Shown here in pieces: positions 16,245 through 25,761 of a stretch of DNA of 64,000 nucleotides. Source of the DNA: CAXBMB01 sp052078155 (GTDB lineage Bacteria > Pseudomonadota > Alphaproteobacteria > Kiloniellales > DSM-21159); assembly GCA_052078155.1 (NCBI GenBank), contig JBQJBP010000003.1:558001-622000 (forward strand), in the 5' to 3' direction. Each line of letters opens with the position of its first letter. Position 1 is the first letter of the stretch. Under the pieces are notes generated by a model, which saw only the letters and a list, made by a program, of their open reading frames with translations, did no database searches and had not been told where the DNA came from. The translations under genes and the position numbers were made by a program.

Positions 16245-17199
16245 GCGCCGTCACCTTTCTTTCTCTTGTCTCTTGCCTATGGAAAATCGGTTCTTGTTCC
16301 AGGGCCACTGTCGCCAGTAGGCCATCCTGCGCTTTGACGGCAGGTCGAGCGGTCGTCGTTGCCAGCATCTGCCCCTGTAAGGACAGGACCGCCTTTTCAA
16401 TCAATCCGGCCTGCTGCAGATCTTCTGCCAGGGACAATCCGGCAGACAGGGCCTGTTCCACGGCCACAGACGGCAGCCAGGCGCAGGCGGTTACCACCAG
16501 GCGTTCCCCCAGATCACTGTCCGGGGCAATGTCACAGGCCGCCTGTCGGGTGATGGCCGGGTCACCTGGCAGATCCACCGCATTGGCGATCAGGGTGGCG
16601 GCGGCATCGGCTCTAGCGGCGGTGCGCGCCAGCACGGTCACGCACTCTGCAATGCCCAGCGACAGACTGCGCCCGCCCCGTCCTGAGGTGGCCACTCCCC
16701 GCCAGGGGTCGCTGGCCTGCAGGGTAAAGCGCCCCAGCTCCTGGCCCAGCGGTGTTTCTTCATCCTGTTGAGCCAGGGCCACACGATAGCTTTCCCCCTG
16801 GCTGAGATAATAGGCGATGTCCCCGCCATTGTTCACATAGGCCCTGTCCAGAGCAGCCGCGGAGACCATGGCTGCCAGGATTTCTTCGGCCACCGCCCCG
16901 GCCACGGCGGCCATGGGGGTGATGAAATGCCCGCGCCCGGCAAGCGGCCGGACAGAGACCTCCATGCGCTGGGCCACCGGGCCGGTCAGATGCAGCCCCT
17001 CGGTCGGACAGGCCGACCGCAGACGGGGCAACTCCTCCACCAGCCGGGCCAGCAAGCCGTCGAACGCCTTTACCGCAGCTTCATACGCCCGCTGCACCTC
17101 TGCGCGGGTCCCGTCAGCGGCCAGAATCAGATCGATCGGGCCCTGCTGCAGATGCAGCCGGCGACCGTCTGGCAACCAATGGGCTTGCGGCGCGATCAT
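16237..17199 (-). CDS. UPF0280 (ApbE-like) family protein
   Basis: 320 residues. The family is distantly related to the FAD:protein FMN transferase ApbE. The central part has Ala/Gly-rich motifs such as ITPMAAVAGAVAEEIL, AYVNNGGDIAYYLSQG and GVATSGRGGRSLSLG, which resemble ApbE nucleotide and metal regions (NxGGD and TSG). It overlaps the reductase stop by four bases. It may modify or equip the adjacent reductase with a flavin, or act on a small molecule; neither has been shown. Confidence 0.78.
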   Translation of the reverse strand: MIAPQAHWLPDGRRLHLQQGPIDLILAADGTRAEVQRAYEAAVKAFDGLLARLVEELPRLRSACPTEGLHLTGPVAQRMEVSVRPLAGRGHFITPMAAVAGAVAEEILAAMVSAAALDRAYVNNGGDIAYYLSQGESYRVALAQQDEETPLGQELGRFTLQASDPWRGVATSGRGGRSLSLGIAECVTVLARTAARADAAATLIANAVDLPGDPAITRQAACDIAPDSDLGERLVVTACAWLPSVAVEQALSAGLSLAEDLQQAGLIEKAVLSLQGQMLATTTARPAVKAQDGLLATVALEQEPIFHRQETRERKVTAHA

Positions 17200-18707
17200 T
17201 TTCGCTTGTCTCCCCAGCGATACAACCGGTCATCCATGGGCCAGGGGGCATCCCGGTGGTCCCCTACCCGGCGGGCGGCCTTACCGACAGCTTCAGTGAT
17301 CGGCACCACCGCATCCATATGCCCGCCCAGCCGCTCATAATCGGACAGGCGCATGGTGAATTCGATGGGAGCCACCAAAGCCGGTGTGGGCACATAGCCA
17401 AACGAGTTTTCCGGCATCTGGGTCACATCGGACATGACGGTGATGCCGCCGCCCGGCCAGATGTAGGCCTGCGCGCCGCCACAGGAAACATAAGTCAGGG
17501 CATCTTTTACCGAGTTGGTCAGGCGCACGGGGTTCTCAGTGACCCCGGCCCGCAAGGAGCCCCCGGCTCCGCCCATGAAAAGGACAGAGCAGGTCGCCGG
17601 TTCACAGTTCTCCGTGATGCGGTCCACAGAAACCTGCAGCCGTTCCGGCAGATCCTTCTTCACCGGTTTCAGTTCGTCATCCAGCTCGTAATAGGCATAT
17701 TGCTCCCCGGTGGTGGAGACCATGAGCAGAGTCATGCCGGGCTTGGCCTCTTTCGGGTTGAAGTCCCCCAGGATCATCAGCGGATCTTCAATATCCGTGC
17801 CGCCCCAGCCATTGCCGGGATCTGCCACCTGGAAGTAGCGCCCGGGGGTGGATCGCCGCCCCATGATGCGGATGCCGGTTGGTTCAATGTCCAGCAGCTT
17901 GCCCGCCTGATGCTCTGACAACACACCGGTGATGTGATCGTCCACCACCACCACATCATCCACCAGTCCCTGCCACTGCTTGGCAAACATGCCGATGGTG
18001 GCAGACCCGCAGCCGACGCGCATGCGCTGTTCCTTGACCCCGTTGATGATGGGGGCTGCACCTGCCTGAACGACAATCTCTGCGCCGTCATCTACGGTCA
18101 TCTCAACGGCTTCCCCGTTGCAGAGTTTGAGCAGCGCGTCGCAGGTCACGCGCCCCTCTTTCTTTGACCCGCCTGTCAGGTGATGCACCCCGCCCAGAGA
18201 CATCATCTGGGAGCCGTACTCGGCGGTGGTAACATGACCGATGGCCTCACCGTTCACCCGCACAGTGGCGCATTCCGTGCCCAGATGGCGGTCGGTATCG
18301 ATTTTCACTTTAACGCCGCAGTAACTGAAGATGCCCTCCGTCACCACCGTCACCATGTCGACGCCATCCACCTCCTGAGAGACGATGAAAGGCGCGGGTT
18401 TGTAGTCGGGATAGGTGGTGCCGGCCCCAACAGCGGTAACAAAAGAGCCGGAGTTCTGAACGATCTCCCCTTCCCAGGCCGTGGCACCTTCCTTGGGCAG
18501 GAAAGGAACCAGCTTGCCGCCATCTGCCTTGGTCTGGTCGATGATGGTGAAAGGGTCGACCCGGATCAGTTCCCCGGCTTCATTGGCGTAGCGGTCACAG
18601 GCCCCCACCTTGCCATCGGCGATGTAGCACATGACCGGGCAGGCGTCGCAGCGGATCTTTCCGGCGCGGGGATCAGGCTTGCTGCTTTTTCTTTCGGACA
18701 CGCTCAT
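17196..18707 (-). CDS. hnr: 6-hydroxynicotinate reductase (ferredoxin-dependent)
   Basis: 503 residues. The N-terminal cluster C20-x2-C23-x3-C27-x9-C37 fits an iron-sulfur centre, and a long Gly-rich C-terminal part follows (FMGGAGGSLRAGV, CGGAQAYIWPGGG). The protein type matches Hnr of the Eubacterium barkeri nicotinate pathway, which reduces 6-hydroxynicotinate to 1,4,5,6-tetrahydro-6-oxonicotinate with reduced ferredoxin (EC 1.3.7.1). ATG lies three bases after the hydroxylase stop, and the downstream UPF0280 gene overlaps it. The product is the enamidase substrate, so the pathway is consistent. Confidence 0.85.
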   Translation of the reverse strand: MSVSERKSSKPDPRAGKIRCDACPVMCYIADGKVGACDRYANEAGELIRVDPFTIIDQTKADGGKLVPFLPKEGATAWEGEIVQNSGSFVTAVGAGTTYPDYKPAPFIVSQEVDGVDMVTVVTEGIFSYCGVKVKIDTDRHLGTECATVRVNGEAIGHVTTAEYGSQMMSLGGVHHLTGGSKKEGRVTCDALLKLCNGEAVEMTVDDGAEIVVQAGAAPIINGVKEQRMRVGCGSATIGMFAKQWQGLVDDVVVVDDHITGVLSEHQAGKLLDIEPTGIRIMGRRSTPGRYFQVADPGNGWGGTDIEDPLMILGDFNPKEAKPGMTLLMVSTTGEQYAYYELDDELKPVKKDLPERLQVSVDRITENCEPATCSVLFMGGAGGSLRAGVTENPVRLTNSVKDALTYVSCGGAQAYIWPGGGITVMSDVTQMPENSFGYVPTPALVAPIEFTMRLSDYERLGGHMDAVVPITEAVGKAARRVGDHRDAPWPMDDRLYRWGDKRK

Positions 18708-18710
18708 GGC

Positions 18711-21500
18711 TTAACTCTTGTTTTTCTGTTGCGCCTTGATGGCGGCACGTACCCGGTCCGGCATGGCGGGGAGCCTGGTGATTTCAGCTCCGGTGGCATG
18801 GCGGATGGCATTGAGGATGGCCGGGGCCGTGGGGATCAGCACATGTTCCCCCAGTCCCTTGGCACCGTAAGGACCGTGGGCGTCTTCTTCTTCAATGATC
18901 AGCGTTTCCACCGGGGGCATATCGCCGATGGTGGGGATCAGATAATCGTGCAGATTTTCGGTCCGACCGGGCAGGTACTCTTCCATCAGGGCCATGCCAA
19001 TGCCCTGGGCCGCGCCGCCTTCAACCTGACCTTCCACCAGCTGTGGATTGATGGCCCGTCCCACGTCGTGGGCGGCGGTCAGTTTCAGCAGCCGGACAGT
19101 TCCCAGGGCCTGATCCACCTCCAGCTCCATCATATGGGCGGCATAGCCAAAGACGGCGTAGGGCACCCCCTGACCGTTTTCATCCAGTGGCAAGGTCGGC
19201 GGGTCATAGCTTTCCACGGCCATCAGAACATAGCCCTGCTCGTTGACCGGCAACTGGGCCAACTGCAGCTGATGACTGACCCCGTCCTCACGAAGGTGGA
19301 TGCAGCCCTCAGCCATCTGGATGCTGGCATCAGAAGACAGATTGGCGTGACGCAGAATTTCAGCGCGCAGTGCTTCACCGGACAGGCGCGCGGCATTGCC
19401 GCTGACGAAGGTCTGGCGGGAAGCTGAGGTTTTGCCCGCATCCGGTGTGATGTCTGTATCTCCGCCGATCAGCTCGACCTGGGACAAGGGCACACCCAGG
19501 GCATCGGCAAAGATCTGGGCGATCACCGTATTGGCCCCCTGACCGATGTCCATGGCCCCCTGATGCAGCACCACTTTGCCGTCAGCCGTGATGCCTGACT
19601 TAATGGTGGAAGGATTGGGCAAAGAGGTGTTGCCACAGCCGTACCAGCCCCCGGCTATGCCCACTCCCCGACGCCGATTGCCGTCGCTCTGGCTGGCATT
19701 CCAGGCATCGATTTCTTCCAGCGCCCGCTGCCAGTGGGGCTTCAGCCCTTCAAAGCAGGCCGTGATGCCAACGCCCTTTTCAAAGACCTGGCCCGTGCCG
19801 GTGGGCACCCCGTTTGTCAGCGCATTGCGCAGACGGAATTCCAGACGATCCTGCCCCAGCTTGTCCGCCAGTTCGTCAAATAGGCACTCCTGCGCCACAG
19901 CCGACTGGGGCACGCCGAAACCGCGAAAGGCTCCGGAGGGGGGACAGTTGGTGTGAATGGCCCGACTGCGGGCCCGGTAGTTCTCAATGGCATAAGGCCC
20001 GGAGGCATGAACCGGCACCCGGTTGGCCACCGTCGGGCCCCAGGACGAATAGGCCCCGGTGTTGAAGGTTCCGTTGAAATCAAAGGCCGTGACCCTGCCC
20101 TCAGCGTCGACGCCGATCTTCAGGTGAATTTCAGCGGGATGGCGCTTGGTGGTGGCAGCCATGGACTCACTGCGCGAATAGGTGACCCGCACGGGCCGAT
20201 CCAGTTTCCAGGCCGCCAGAGCCACATAGGGCTGCAACGAGATATCCAGCTTTGAGCCGAACCCGCCGCCGGTGGCCGTGGGGACAATGCGGATCTGCTC
20301 CGGCGCCAGCCCCATGATCTTTGCCGTTTCATCCCGATCCATGAAAGGCGCCTGGGTACAGGCGTGGATCTCAATGCGATCCCCCACACGTCGGGCAAAA
20401 CCGGCTTCCGGTTCAATGTAGGCATGTTCGACAAAGGAGGTTTCGTACCGCCCCTCGACCATCAGGTTCGCATCGGCCAGGCCCTGATCCACATCCCCCT
20501 TTTGCACGAAGCCTCCGGTCATCAGATTGCCGGGACGATCTTCATGCAGCAGGGCCGCATCCGGCGCTTCCGCCTCTGCAGGCACCAGGGCGGCAGGCAA
20601 CTCCTCCCAACTGACCGGAAAGGCGGTCAGATCGAGATCGGCCATCACGCTGGCCTCGCCAACCACAGCCGCAACCGCCTCTCCCCGATAGCGGGCCTCG
20701 CCTTCTGCAAAGACAGGCTGGTCGGAAAAGGCGGGAATGACGGAGAAATGATTGTCGCCGGGAATATCTCTTGCGGTCAGAACCAGTGCCAGACCGGGCT
20801 GGGACGCCAGATAACCCTCCAGATCACCGAAGGTAAAGCCCGCCCTGTGGTGAGGGGACCGAATGATTTTCAACACCAGCGCATCCGCCGGGGCCACGTC
20901 ATCTCCGAAGAGCTCCAGACCGGTGAGCTTTGCCTCACCATCCAGGCGCGCCACAGCGTCGCCAACAGCTGTCTGCCCGCCCCCTGTTGCGTCTCGGGTC
21001 AGCGGCTCCGTCCGGGGCAGCACGCCTGCCACCGCGCCGCAGACCGCATCAATGATCTTGATGTAGCCGGTGCAGCGGCACAGCACCCCACCCAACGCAT
21101 CTTTGACCTGATCGGCGGTGGGATGAGGCACCTGTCGCAGCAAGGCCAGTGCGGAAACCATGATCCCAGGTGTGCAGATGCCACATTGCGCGGCACCATG
21201 CGCAGCAAAAGAGGCCTTGAGTTTCTCGGCCAGGGGATCCTGCCTCACCAGGCCAGAAAGTGTTTCAATTTTCGTGGCCGCCAGCCGACCCACCGGCACC
21301 ATGCAGGAACAGACAGCTTCCCCATCCAGCAGCACGGTACAGGCACCACAGTCCCCGGCGTTGCAGCCAACTTTCACGTCCCTGGCCCCAAGCTCTTCAC
21401 GCAGAACTTCAGACAAGCGGGTCAAGGGCGCGGATTGGACCGACACTTCCTGTTGATTGAGATCGAAGGTCAGCGCGTCTTCATTCAGCACGGCACTCAT
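18711..21500 (-). CDS. nicotinate hydroxylase, fused [2Fe-2S] and molybdopterin subunits
   Basis: 929 residues from the ATG at 21500, which overlaps the FAD-subunit stop by four bases. An upstream in-frame start at 21521 is less likely. Residues 1-155 are the two [2Fe-2S] domains of xanthine-dehydrogenase type: C46, C51, C54, C66, then C106-x2-C109 and C141-x-C143. Residues about 175-920 are the molybdenum domain, with GGGFGSK, GAFRGFG, DIGQGANTV and the catalytic Glu in KGLGE near the C terminus. It hydroxylates nicotinate at C6 using water. In E. barkeri these parts are separate chains; here small and large subunits are one polypeptide. Confidence 0.86.
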   Translation of the reverse strand: MSAVLNEDALTFDLNQQEVSVQSAPLTRLSEVLREELGARDVKVGCNAGDCGACTVLLDGEAVCSCMVPVGRLAATKIETLSGLVRQDPLAEKLKASFAAHGAAQCGICTPGIMVSALALLRQVPHPTADQVKDALGGVLCRCTGYIKIIDAVCGAVAGVLPRTEPLTRDATGGGQTAVGDAVARLDGEAKLTGLELFGDDVAPADALVLKIIRSPHHRAGFTFGDLEGYLASQPGLALVLTARDIPGDNHFSVIPAFSDQPVFAEGEARYRGEAVAAVVGEASVMADLDLTAFPVSWEELPAALVPAEAEAPDAALLHEDRPGNLMTGGFVQKGDVDQGLADANLMVEGRYETSFVEHAYIEPEAGFARRVGDRIEIHACTQAPFMDRDETAKIMGLAPEQIRIVPTATGGGFGSKLDISLQPYVALAAWKLDRPVRVTYSRSESMAATTKRHPAEIHLKIGVDAEGRVTAFDFNGTFNTGAYSSWGPTVANRVPVHASGPYAIENYRARSRAIHTNCPPSGAFRGFGVPQSAVAQECLFDELADKLGQDRLEFRLRNALTNGVPTGTGQVFEKGVGITACFEGLKPHWQRALEEIDAWNASQSDGNRRRGVGIAGGWYGCGNTSLPNPSTIKSGITADGKVVLHQGAMDIGQGANTVIAQIFADALGVPLSQVELIGGDTDITPDAGKTSASRQTFVSGNAARLSGEALRAEILRHANLSSDASIQMAEGCIHLREDGVSHQLQLAQLPVNEQGYVLMAVESYDPPTLPLDENGQGVPYAVFGYAAHMMELEVDQALGTVRLLKLTAAHDVGRAINPQLVEGQVEGGAAQGIGMALMEEYLPGRTENLHDYLIPTIGDMPPVETLIIEEEDAHGPYGAKGLGEHVLIPTAPAILNAIRHATGAEITRLPAMPDRVRAAIKAQQKNKS

Positions 21501-22372
21501 GCGCCCTCTCCTTCCACGCAAAGCGCCACTGCCCGCCCGACCAGTTCCCGGGCGGCATCCCGGCGGTAATCGGCAGAACCGCGCACGTCATCGATGGGAC
21601 TGAGAAGGGACAGGTGATCAGCTGTGACACAGGCCTGCAAGGCCTCTGCTGACCAGCTTTGTCCGCACAGCGCGGCTTCCAGATCCGGCAGGCGCTGAGC
21701 CACGGCCGAGCAGGACCCCACGGCCACACGGGCCGAAGCCACTTTTCCGGCGCCGTCGGGCACGAGAACAGCAGCCACCATGGCAATGGAGATGACCAGA
21801 TAGCGCCGCGCCCCCAGTTTCAGGAAGGCACTGCAGCTGTCTGCCGTTTGATCCGGCACCAGGATGGCGGTCACCAGCTCTTCCGGTCGCCGGGCCGTTT
21901 GCCGCACACCGGTGATGAACTCCGCCAGGGGCAGCACACGTTTGCCCTGACGGCTGCTCAGTTCCACAGAGGCCTCCAGCGTCAACAGCGGCGGCACGCC
22001 ATCTGCAGCAGGCGAGGCATTGCAAAGATTGCCAGCCACGGTGCCGACATTCTGGATCTGTAAAGAGCCGACTTCACGACCTGCCGCCTTCAAGCCATCA
22101 AACACGGGCGGAAGATCGGCTTTGACCACATCGCTCCAGGTCGTCAACGCCCCCAGACGCCAGACCGGTCGCCCATCAACCTCGTCCCGAGCAATGCCGC
22201 GCAAACCCGCCAGGCCACTCAGATCCATAACAGGATCGGTGCGATGATCGCTAAAGACCGGATCTTCCCCCAGCAGAGGATAGAAATCAGTGCCGCCCGC
22301 CAGCAAACGGCAAGGGCCGGACGCCAGAACGCCCAGGGCATCGTCCAATTGATCGGGGGCGATATATCTCAT
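21497..22372 (-). CDS. nicotinate hydroxylase FAD-binding subunit
   Basis: 291 residues from the ATG at 22372, chosen because AGGGAAAG stands just before it and a good -10 lies at 22413-22418. The longer reading to 22411 would begin inside the promoter. It shows the CoxM/XdhB-type FAD motifs LLAGGTDFYPLLG (about 25-37) and QNVGTVAGNLCNASPAAD (about 110-127). It passes electrons from the iron-sulfur domains to an acceptor. It is the first gene of a coupled minus-strand operon running through hydroxylase, reductase, UPF0280, DUF1185 x2 and probably livK-HM-G-F. Confidence 0.86.
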   Translation of the reverse strand: MRYIAPDQLDDALGVLASGPCRLLAGGTDFYPLLGEDPVFSDHRTDPVMDLSGLAGLRGIARDEVDGRPVWRLGALTTWSDVVKADLPPVFDGLKAAGREVGSLQIQNVGTVAGNLCNASPAADGVPPLLTLEASVELSSRQGKRVLPLAEFITGVRQTARRPEELVTAILVPDQTADSCSAFLKLGARRYLVISIAMVAAVLVPDGAGKVASARVAVGSCSAVAQRLPDLEAALCGQSWSAEALQACVTADHLSLLSPIDDVRGSADYRRDAARELVGRAVALCVEGEGA

Positions 22373-22412
22373 CTTTCCCTGCATCCTACCCGGCGTCGGC
22401 CTGCACGCCATT

Positions 22413-22441
22413 TGTATACTTTTTTATTTAGCCTACTAACA
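22413..22441 (-). promoter_or_regulatory. promoter and operator site C of the nicotinate hydroxylase operon
   Basis: On the minus strand TATACA (22413-22418) is a strong -10, with TGTTAG 17 bases upstream as a poor -35. The -35 is part of the dyad TTTAG-CCTA-CTAAC (22427-22440, plus-strand reading), the same TTAG-N4-CTAA as site B. Repressor binding would cover the -35 element. The expected leader is about 33 nt. Confidence 0.65.
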
Positions 22442-22444
22442 TTT

Positions 22445-23240
22445 CAACACCTTTCCAAAGCGCTTGTCAATTTTTTTGAATGCAGGAAGGGAGATTCGGA
22501 AAACAAGTATAAATATTTATATAATACAACAACTTATTAATTCCCTGTTTCAACGGTCGACTTCCCGAATTTTCAAAAATGCGAAAAAACATCGGGCAAA
22601 AACTCACCTCTTTTGACCACATCCTCTGGCTCTTCCATTGAAGAACAGTCGGCCATCACCAGTGAAAAACCTGCCAGCATGGAACAAGCAGCAACGGGCA
22701 AAGGCCACGCGTCAGAACAGCCTCAAAACCGCCCGGACTGCGCCCCTGGTTCACTTTTCAGAGTTAGGGTTCCCGCCCGTTTCAGATCAGGACAACGGCG
22801 GCCCTGACCCCTGTCATCAACAAATCAAAGCTGTCGTGAGAGTTTTCCCGCAGCACATGTCGATCCGAACACCTCAACCATAAGAGGTTCTGGACCTACA
22901 GGCGCCGACCAGCAACCTGCCCGGCCCATCTATTGATCTGCAAAGCTGTCCGCGTCGGGTTCACGGCCTCCACCCCTGGCATGACAGGCAGATAAAGAGG
23001 CCGCGCAGCCCAGCGACAATAAGTTGATGAAGGCGGAGGTACGCAAAAAGCAAAAGTAAAACCAAATGCAAATCACCTCTACCTATCAGATATGATGAAT
23101 TCAAATCCATAATTCTGGAAATTTTATATTCCATTTAACTAGATTATACTTAAACCAAAAAACGGTTTCTCATTATTATTACATTAAGATTCTTCGATAT
23201 TTACTTGGAGATATATCAAAACAAAGACTCTCAAACGAAA
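22445..23240. other. AT-rich intergenic stretch without recognisable gene
   Basis: About 800 bp between the hydroxylase operon promoter and the chemoreceptor gene. It is much richer in A+T than neighbouring genes, especially 22480-22600 and 23040-23210. Small open frames at 22613-22883 have no ribosome sites or recognisable products. It presumably carries the chemoreceptor promoter, which I cannot pinpoint. Confidence 0.5.
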
Positions 23241-23255
23241 GCGGAACGTCAGGCT

Positions 23256-25211
23256 ATGAAGAGCCTCAAGATTCAGACACAGATTTTTTCAATAGCCCTC
23301 CTGGCATTGCTTGGCTTTGCGCTCACAACCGGCATCTATCTCTATGGCAATCAAAAGCTCGAGAAGAGTTTCATTCAGGAGATTGAAGCCAGCGAGGCGG
23401 CGATCCTCTCGTCAAAAATCAAGTACCTCTTCTTGAACGCCCGGCGGAACGAAAAGGATTTCCTGCTGAGGCTGGATAACAAGTACGTCGAAAAACACAG
23501 CCTGACATCGGCGCAGGTGATTCAGTCTCTCGAGGAGTTAAAACACCTGACCAACAGCGAAGAAACCACTGCGCTGATTGACCAGATTGAAAGCACCTAC
23601 CAGGACTATCAGAAGCAGTTCACTGTGGTGCAGGAAGACTGGCTACTTCTGGGACTTTCCCCAAAGGAGGGGTTACGGGGATCTCTGCGCGGGGCCGTCC
23701 ACAAGGTAGAAAGCAAACTCAAGGAGTTTGATCAGCCGCGCATGGCTGTGACCATGCTGATGATGCGTCGGCATGAAAAAGATTTCCTGATGCGCAAAGA
23801 CCCGAAGTATGTGGACCGCATGGTCAAACGCCGTCAGGAGTTTTCTGAGCAACTGGCCGCATCCTCTCTGCCTGACGCCGACAAAGCAGAGATCACTCAG
23901 CTGATGTCTCAATACCACGCGGACTTCAACAAACTGGCCAAGGTCTATCTGGAGCTGATCCCGGAGACCAAAGAACTCAGCCGCCTTTTTGCCGTTGGCG
24001 AACCTCTGCTGGATTCCTATTTCGACCAGGTGCAGCAGAACGAAAAAGTCGCCAAAGCCGCCGCTTTTCAAACCCAGTCAGAATCCACCTTCATCATGAT
24101 CGCCGCCCTGATCGCGATCGGGCTGGTCGTGACCGTCTGCGCCCTGCTCATTGGGCGGGGCCTCAGCCGCCCCATCACCAGCATGGTGTCCATCATGCAA
24201 CGCCTGGCCAAGAACGACTTTTCAGCGGACATTCCAGCCCAGCGCAGAAGCAATGAAATCGGCGATATGGCCCGGGCTCTGGTGGTCTTCAAAGAAACCG
24301 CAGAACAGGTGCGGGACCTGGATCGCCAGCGCGAAGAAGAAAAGACCAGGGCCGATCAGGAAAAACGTCAATCGCTTCTGGATATGGCCAACTCCTTCGA
24401 AGCCAGCGTTGGCCATATTGTCAGGGACGTTTCCAACACGGCAACAGACTTCGAAGCCTCAGCGCAGAATCTGGTGGCGACCGCCCAGACCACAGACAAC
24501 CAGACGTCGGCGGCCTCAGATGCGTCTACCGAAGCCACATCAAACGTGCAGAATGTGGCAACAGCTGCAGAGCAGCTGACAGGGTCGATCACTGAAATCA
24601 GCAGCCAGGTGGTCCAGTCCACAACCATCACCGCCACAGCGGTAGAGAAAACCCGGACAACAGCCGACACGGTAAAAGGTCTGGCCGAAGCCGCCGAGCG
24701 CATTGGCGACGTCGTCACCCTGATCCAGGACATTGCCGAACAAACCAACCTGCTGGCTTTGAATGCCACCATTGAAGCGGCCCGTGCCGGGGAAGCAGGC
24801 AAGGGCTTTGCTGTGGTTGCTTCAGAAGTCAAATCCCTTGCCAACCAGACGGCAAAGGCCACCAGTCAGATTTCAGATCACATCAAGTCCATTCAGGGAG
24901 AAACCCTGGACGCAGTGGATGCCATTGGTGAAATTCAATCGGTGATCACGGAAGTCAACGACATTGCCGAATCCATCGCCGCCGCCGTTGAGGAACAATC
25001 AGCCGCAACCAGCGAGATCTCAAACAATGTGCAGCAGGCCGCCAAGGGTACGGAGGAAGTGGCGAGCAACATCACTCTGGTGGCTCAAGGCTCTGCCGTG
25101 ACACGGGAATCCGCGACGACCATGCTCATGGCCTCCGGCGATCTGGTCAGCAACTCCGACAGATTGCACCGCCAGGTCGAGGAATTTCTCTCCAACATTC
25201 GGGCGGCCTGA
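23256..25211 (+). CDS. methyl-accepting chemotaxis protein with HBM sensor domain
   Basis: 651 residues from the ATG at 23256; the frame extends to a TTG at 23205 without a ribosome site. TM1 is residues about 8-29. The periplasmic sensor (about 30-275) contains two related helices with RRNEKDFLLR and RRHEKDFLMR, the pattern of the helical bimodular (HBM) domain known to bind organic acids in other receptors. TM2 is about 278-300, HAMP about 300-358, and the signalling hairpin tip EQTNLLALNATIEAARAGE is near 494-513. The C terminus lacks a CheR/CheB tether pentapeptide. The ligand is unknown; it lies next to the nicotinate locus. Confidence 0.9.
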   Translation: MKSLKIQTQIFSIALLALLGFALTTGIYLYGNQKLEKSFIQEIEASEAAILSSKIKYLFLNARRNEKDFLLRLDNKYVEKHSLTSAQVIQSLEELKHLTNSEETTALIDQIESTYQDYQKQFTVVQEDWLLLGLSPKEGLRGSLRGAVHKVESKLKEFDQPRMAVTMLMMRRHEKDFLMRKDPKYVDRMVKRRQEFSEQLAASSLPDADKAEITQLMSQYHADFNKLAKVYLELIPETKELSRLFAVGEPLLDSYFDQVQQNEKVAKAAAFQTQSESTFIMIAALIAIGLVVTVCALLIGRGLSRPITSMVSIMQRLAKNDFSADIPAQRRSNEIGDMARALVVFKETAEQVRDLDRQREEEKTRADQEKRQSLLDMANSFEASVGHIVRDVSNTATDFEASAQNLVATAQTTDNQTSAASDASTEATSNVQNVATAAEQLTGSITEISSQVVQSTTITATAVEKTRTTADTVKGLAEAAERIGDVVTLIQDIAEQTNLLALNATIEAARAGEAGKGFAVVASEVKSLANQTAKATSQISDHIKSIQGETLDAVDAIGEIQSVITEVNDIAESIAAAVEEQSAATSEISNNVQQAAKGTEEVASNITLVAQGSAVTRESATTMLMASGDLVSNSDRLHRQVEEFLSNIRAA

Positions 25212-25394
25212 TCCAGCTATCGCGGGTTTTTTCTTACGGGATTTCTTGCGACCCTGGCGGGCCTCGTTGCGCTCAAGCGCCGCGCAAGCTGCGCACCTCA
25301 ACGATGTTAGCCCTAACCCTCCAATCCCTGACGGGTTGAAGGGTGTCGTCCGGCTACAAGCACCAGCGAGCTGGCTTCTGGCCACAAGTACCGA

Positions 25395-25685
25395 GCTGCG
25401 AAAGCAGCGAGGCAAGCGCAACCGCGCGCCCGAGCTTATGCGAGGTAAAAACTTCGCGGGAGCGAAAAAACCTGCTGCGAAAGCAGCGAGGCAAGCGCAA
25501 CCGCGCGCCCGAGCTTATGCGAGGTAAAAACTTCGCGGGAGCGAAAAAACCTGCTGCGAAAGCAGCGAGGCAAGCGCAACCGCGCGCCCGAGCTTATGCG
25601 AGGTAAAAACTTCGCGGGAGCGAAAAAACCTGCTGCGAAAGCAGCGAGGCAAGCGCAACCGCGCGCCCGAGCTTATGCGAGGTAA
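25395..25685 (+). repeat. 79-bp tandem repeat array, 3.7 copies
   Basis: Near-identical units start at 25395, 25474, 25553 and 25632; the last is cut after 54 bp. Each unit carries two small hairpins, GCTGC-GAAA-GCAGC and TTCGC-GGGA-GCGAA. The period is not a multiple of three, so the open frames across it (for example 25343-25606) change frame each unit and are not proteins. The array lies between the convergent chemoreceptor and ferredoxin-NADP reductase genes. Confidence 0.9.
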
Positions 25686-25712
25686 GCCTACGTGGCGTTT
25701 GAACGAAACACC

Positions 25713-25732
25713 TCGCTGCCGAAAGGCAGCGA
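25713..25732. terminator. stem-loop between the tandem array and fpr
   Basis: TCGCTGCC-GAAA-GGCAGCGA is a perfect 8-bp stem with a GAAA loop, 29 bp beyond the fpr stop. It is an extended form of the GCTGC-GAAA-GCAGC hairpin in the 79-bp units. No long T-run follows in either direction, so a terminator function is uncertain. Confidence 0.45.
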
Positions 25733-25761
25733 GAAAACCCAGCCACCTACAGCCTTCCCCG

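Noticed and set aside
22613..22883. Two small overlapping open frames in the AT-rich spacer before the chemoreceptor
   Set aside because: Neither has a ribosome site or recognisable product, and they occupy the same DNA in different frames.
25395..25685. Possible CRISPR array
   Set aside because: The 79-bp units are directly joined tandem copies with no unique spacers, and there are no cas genes.
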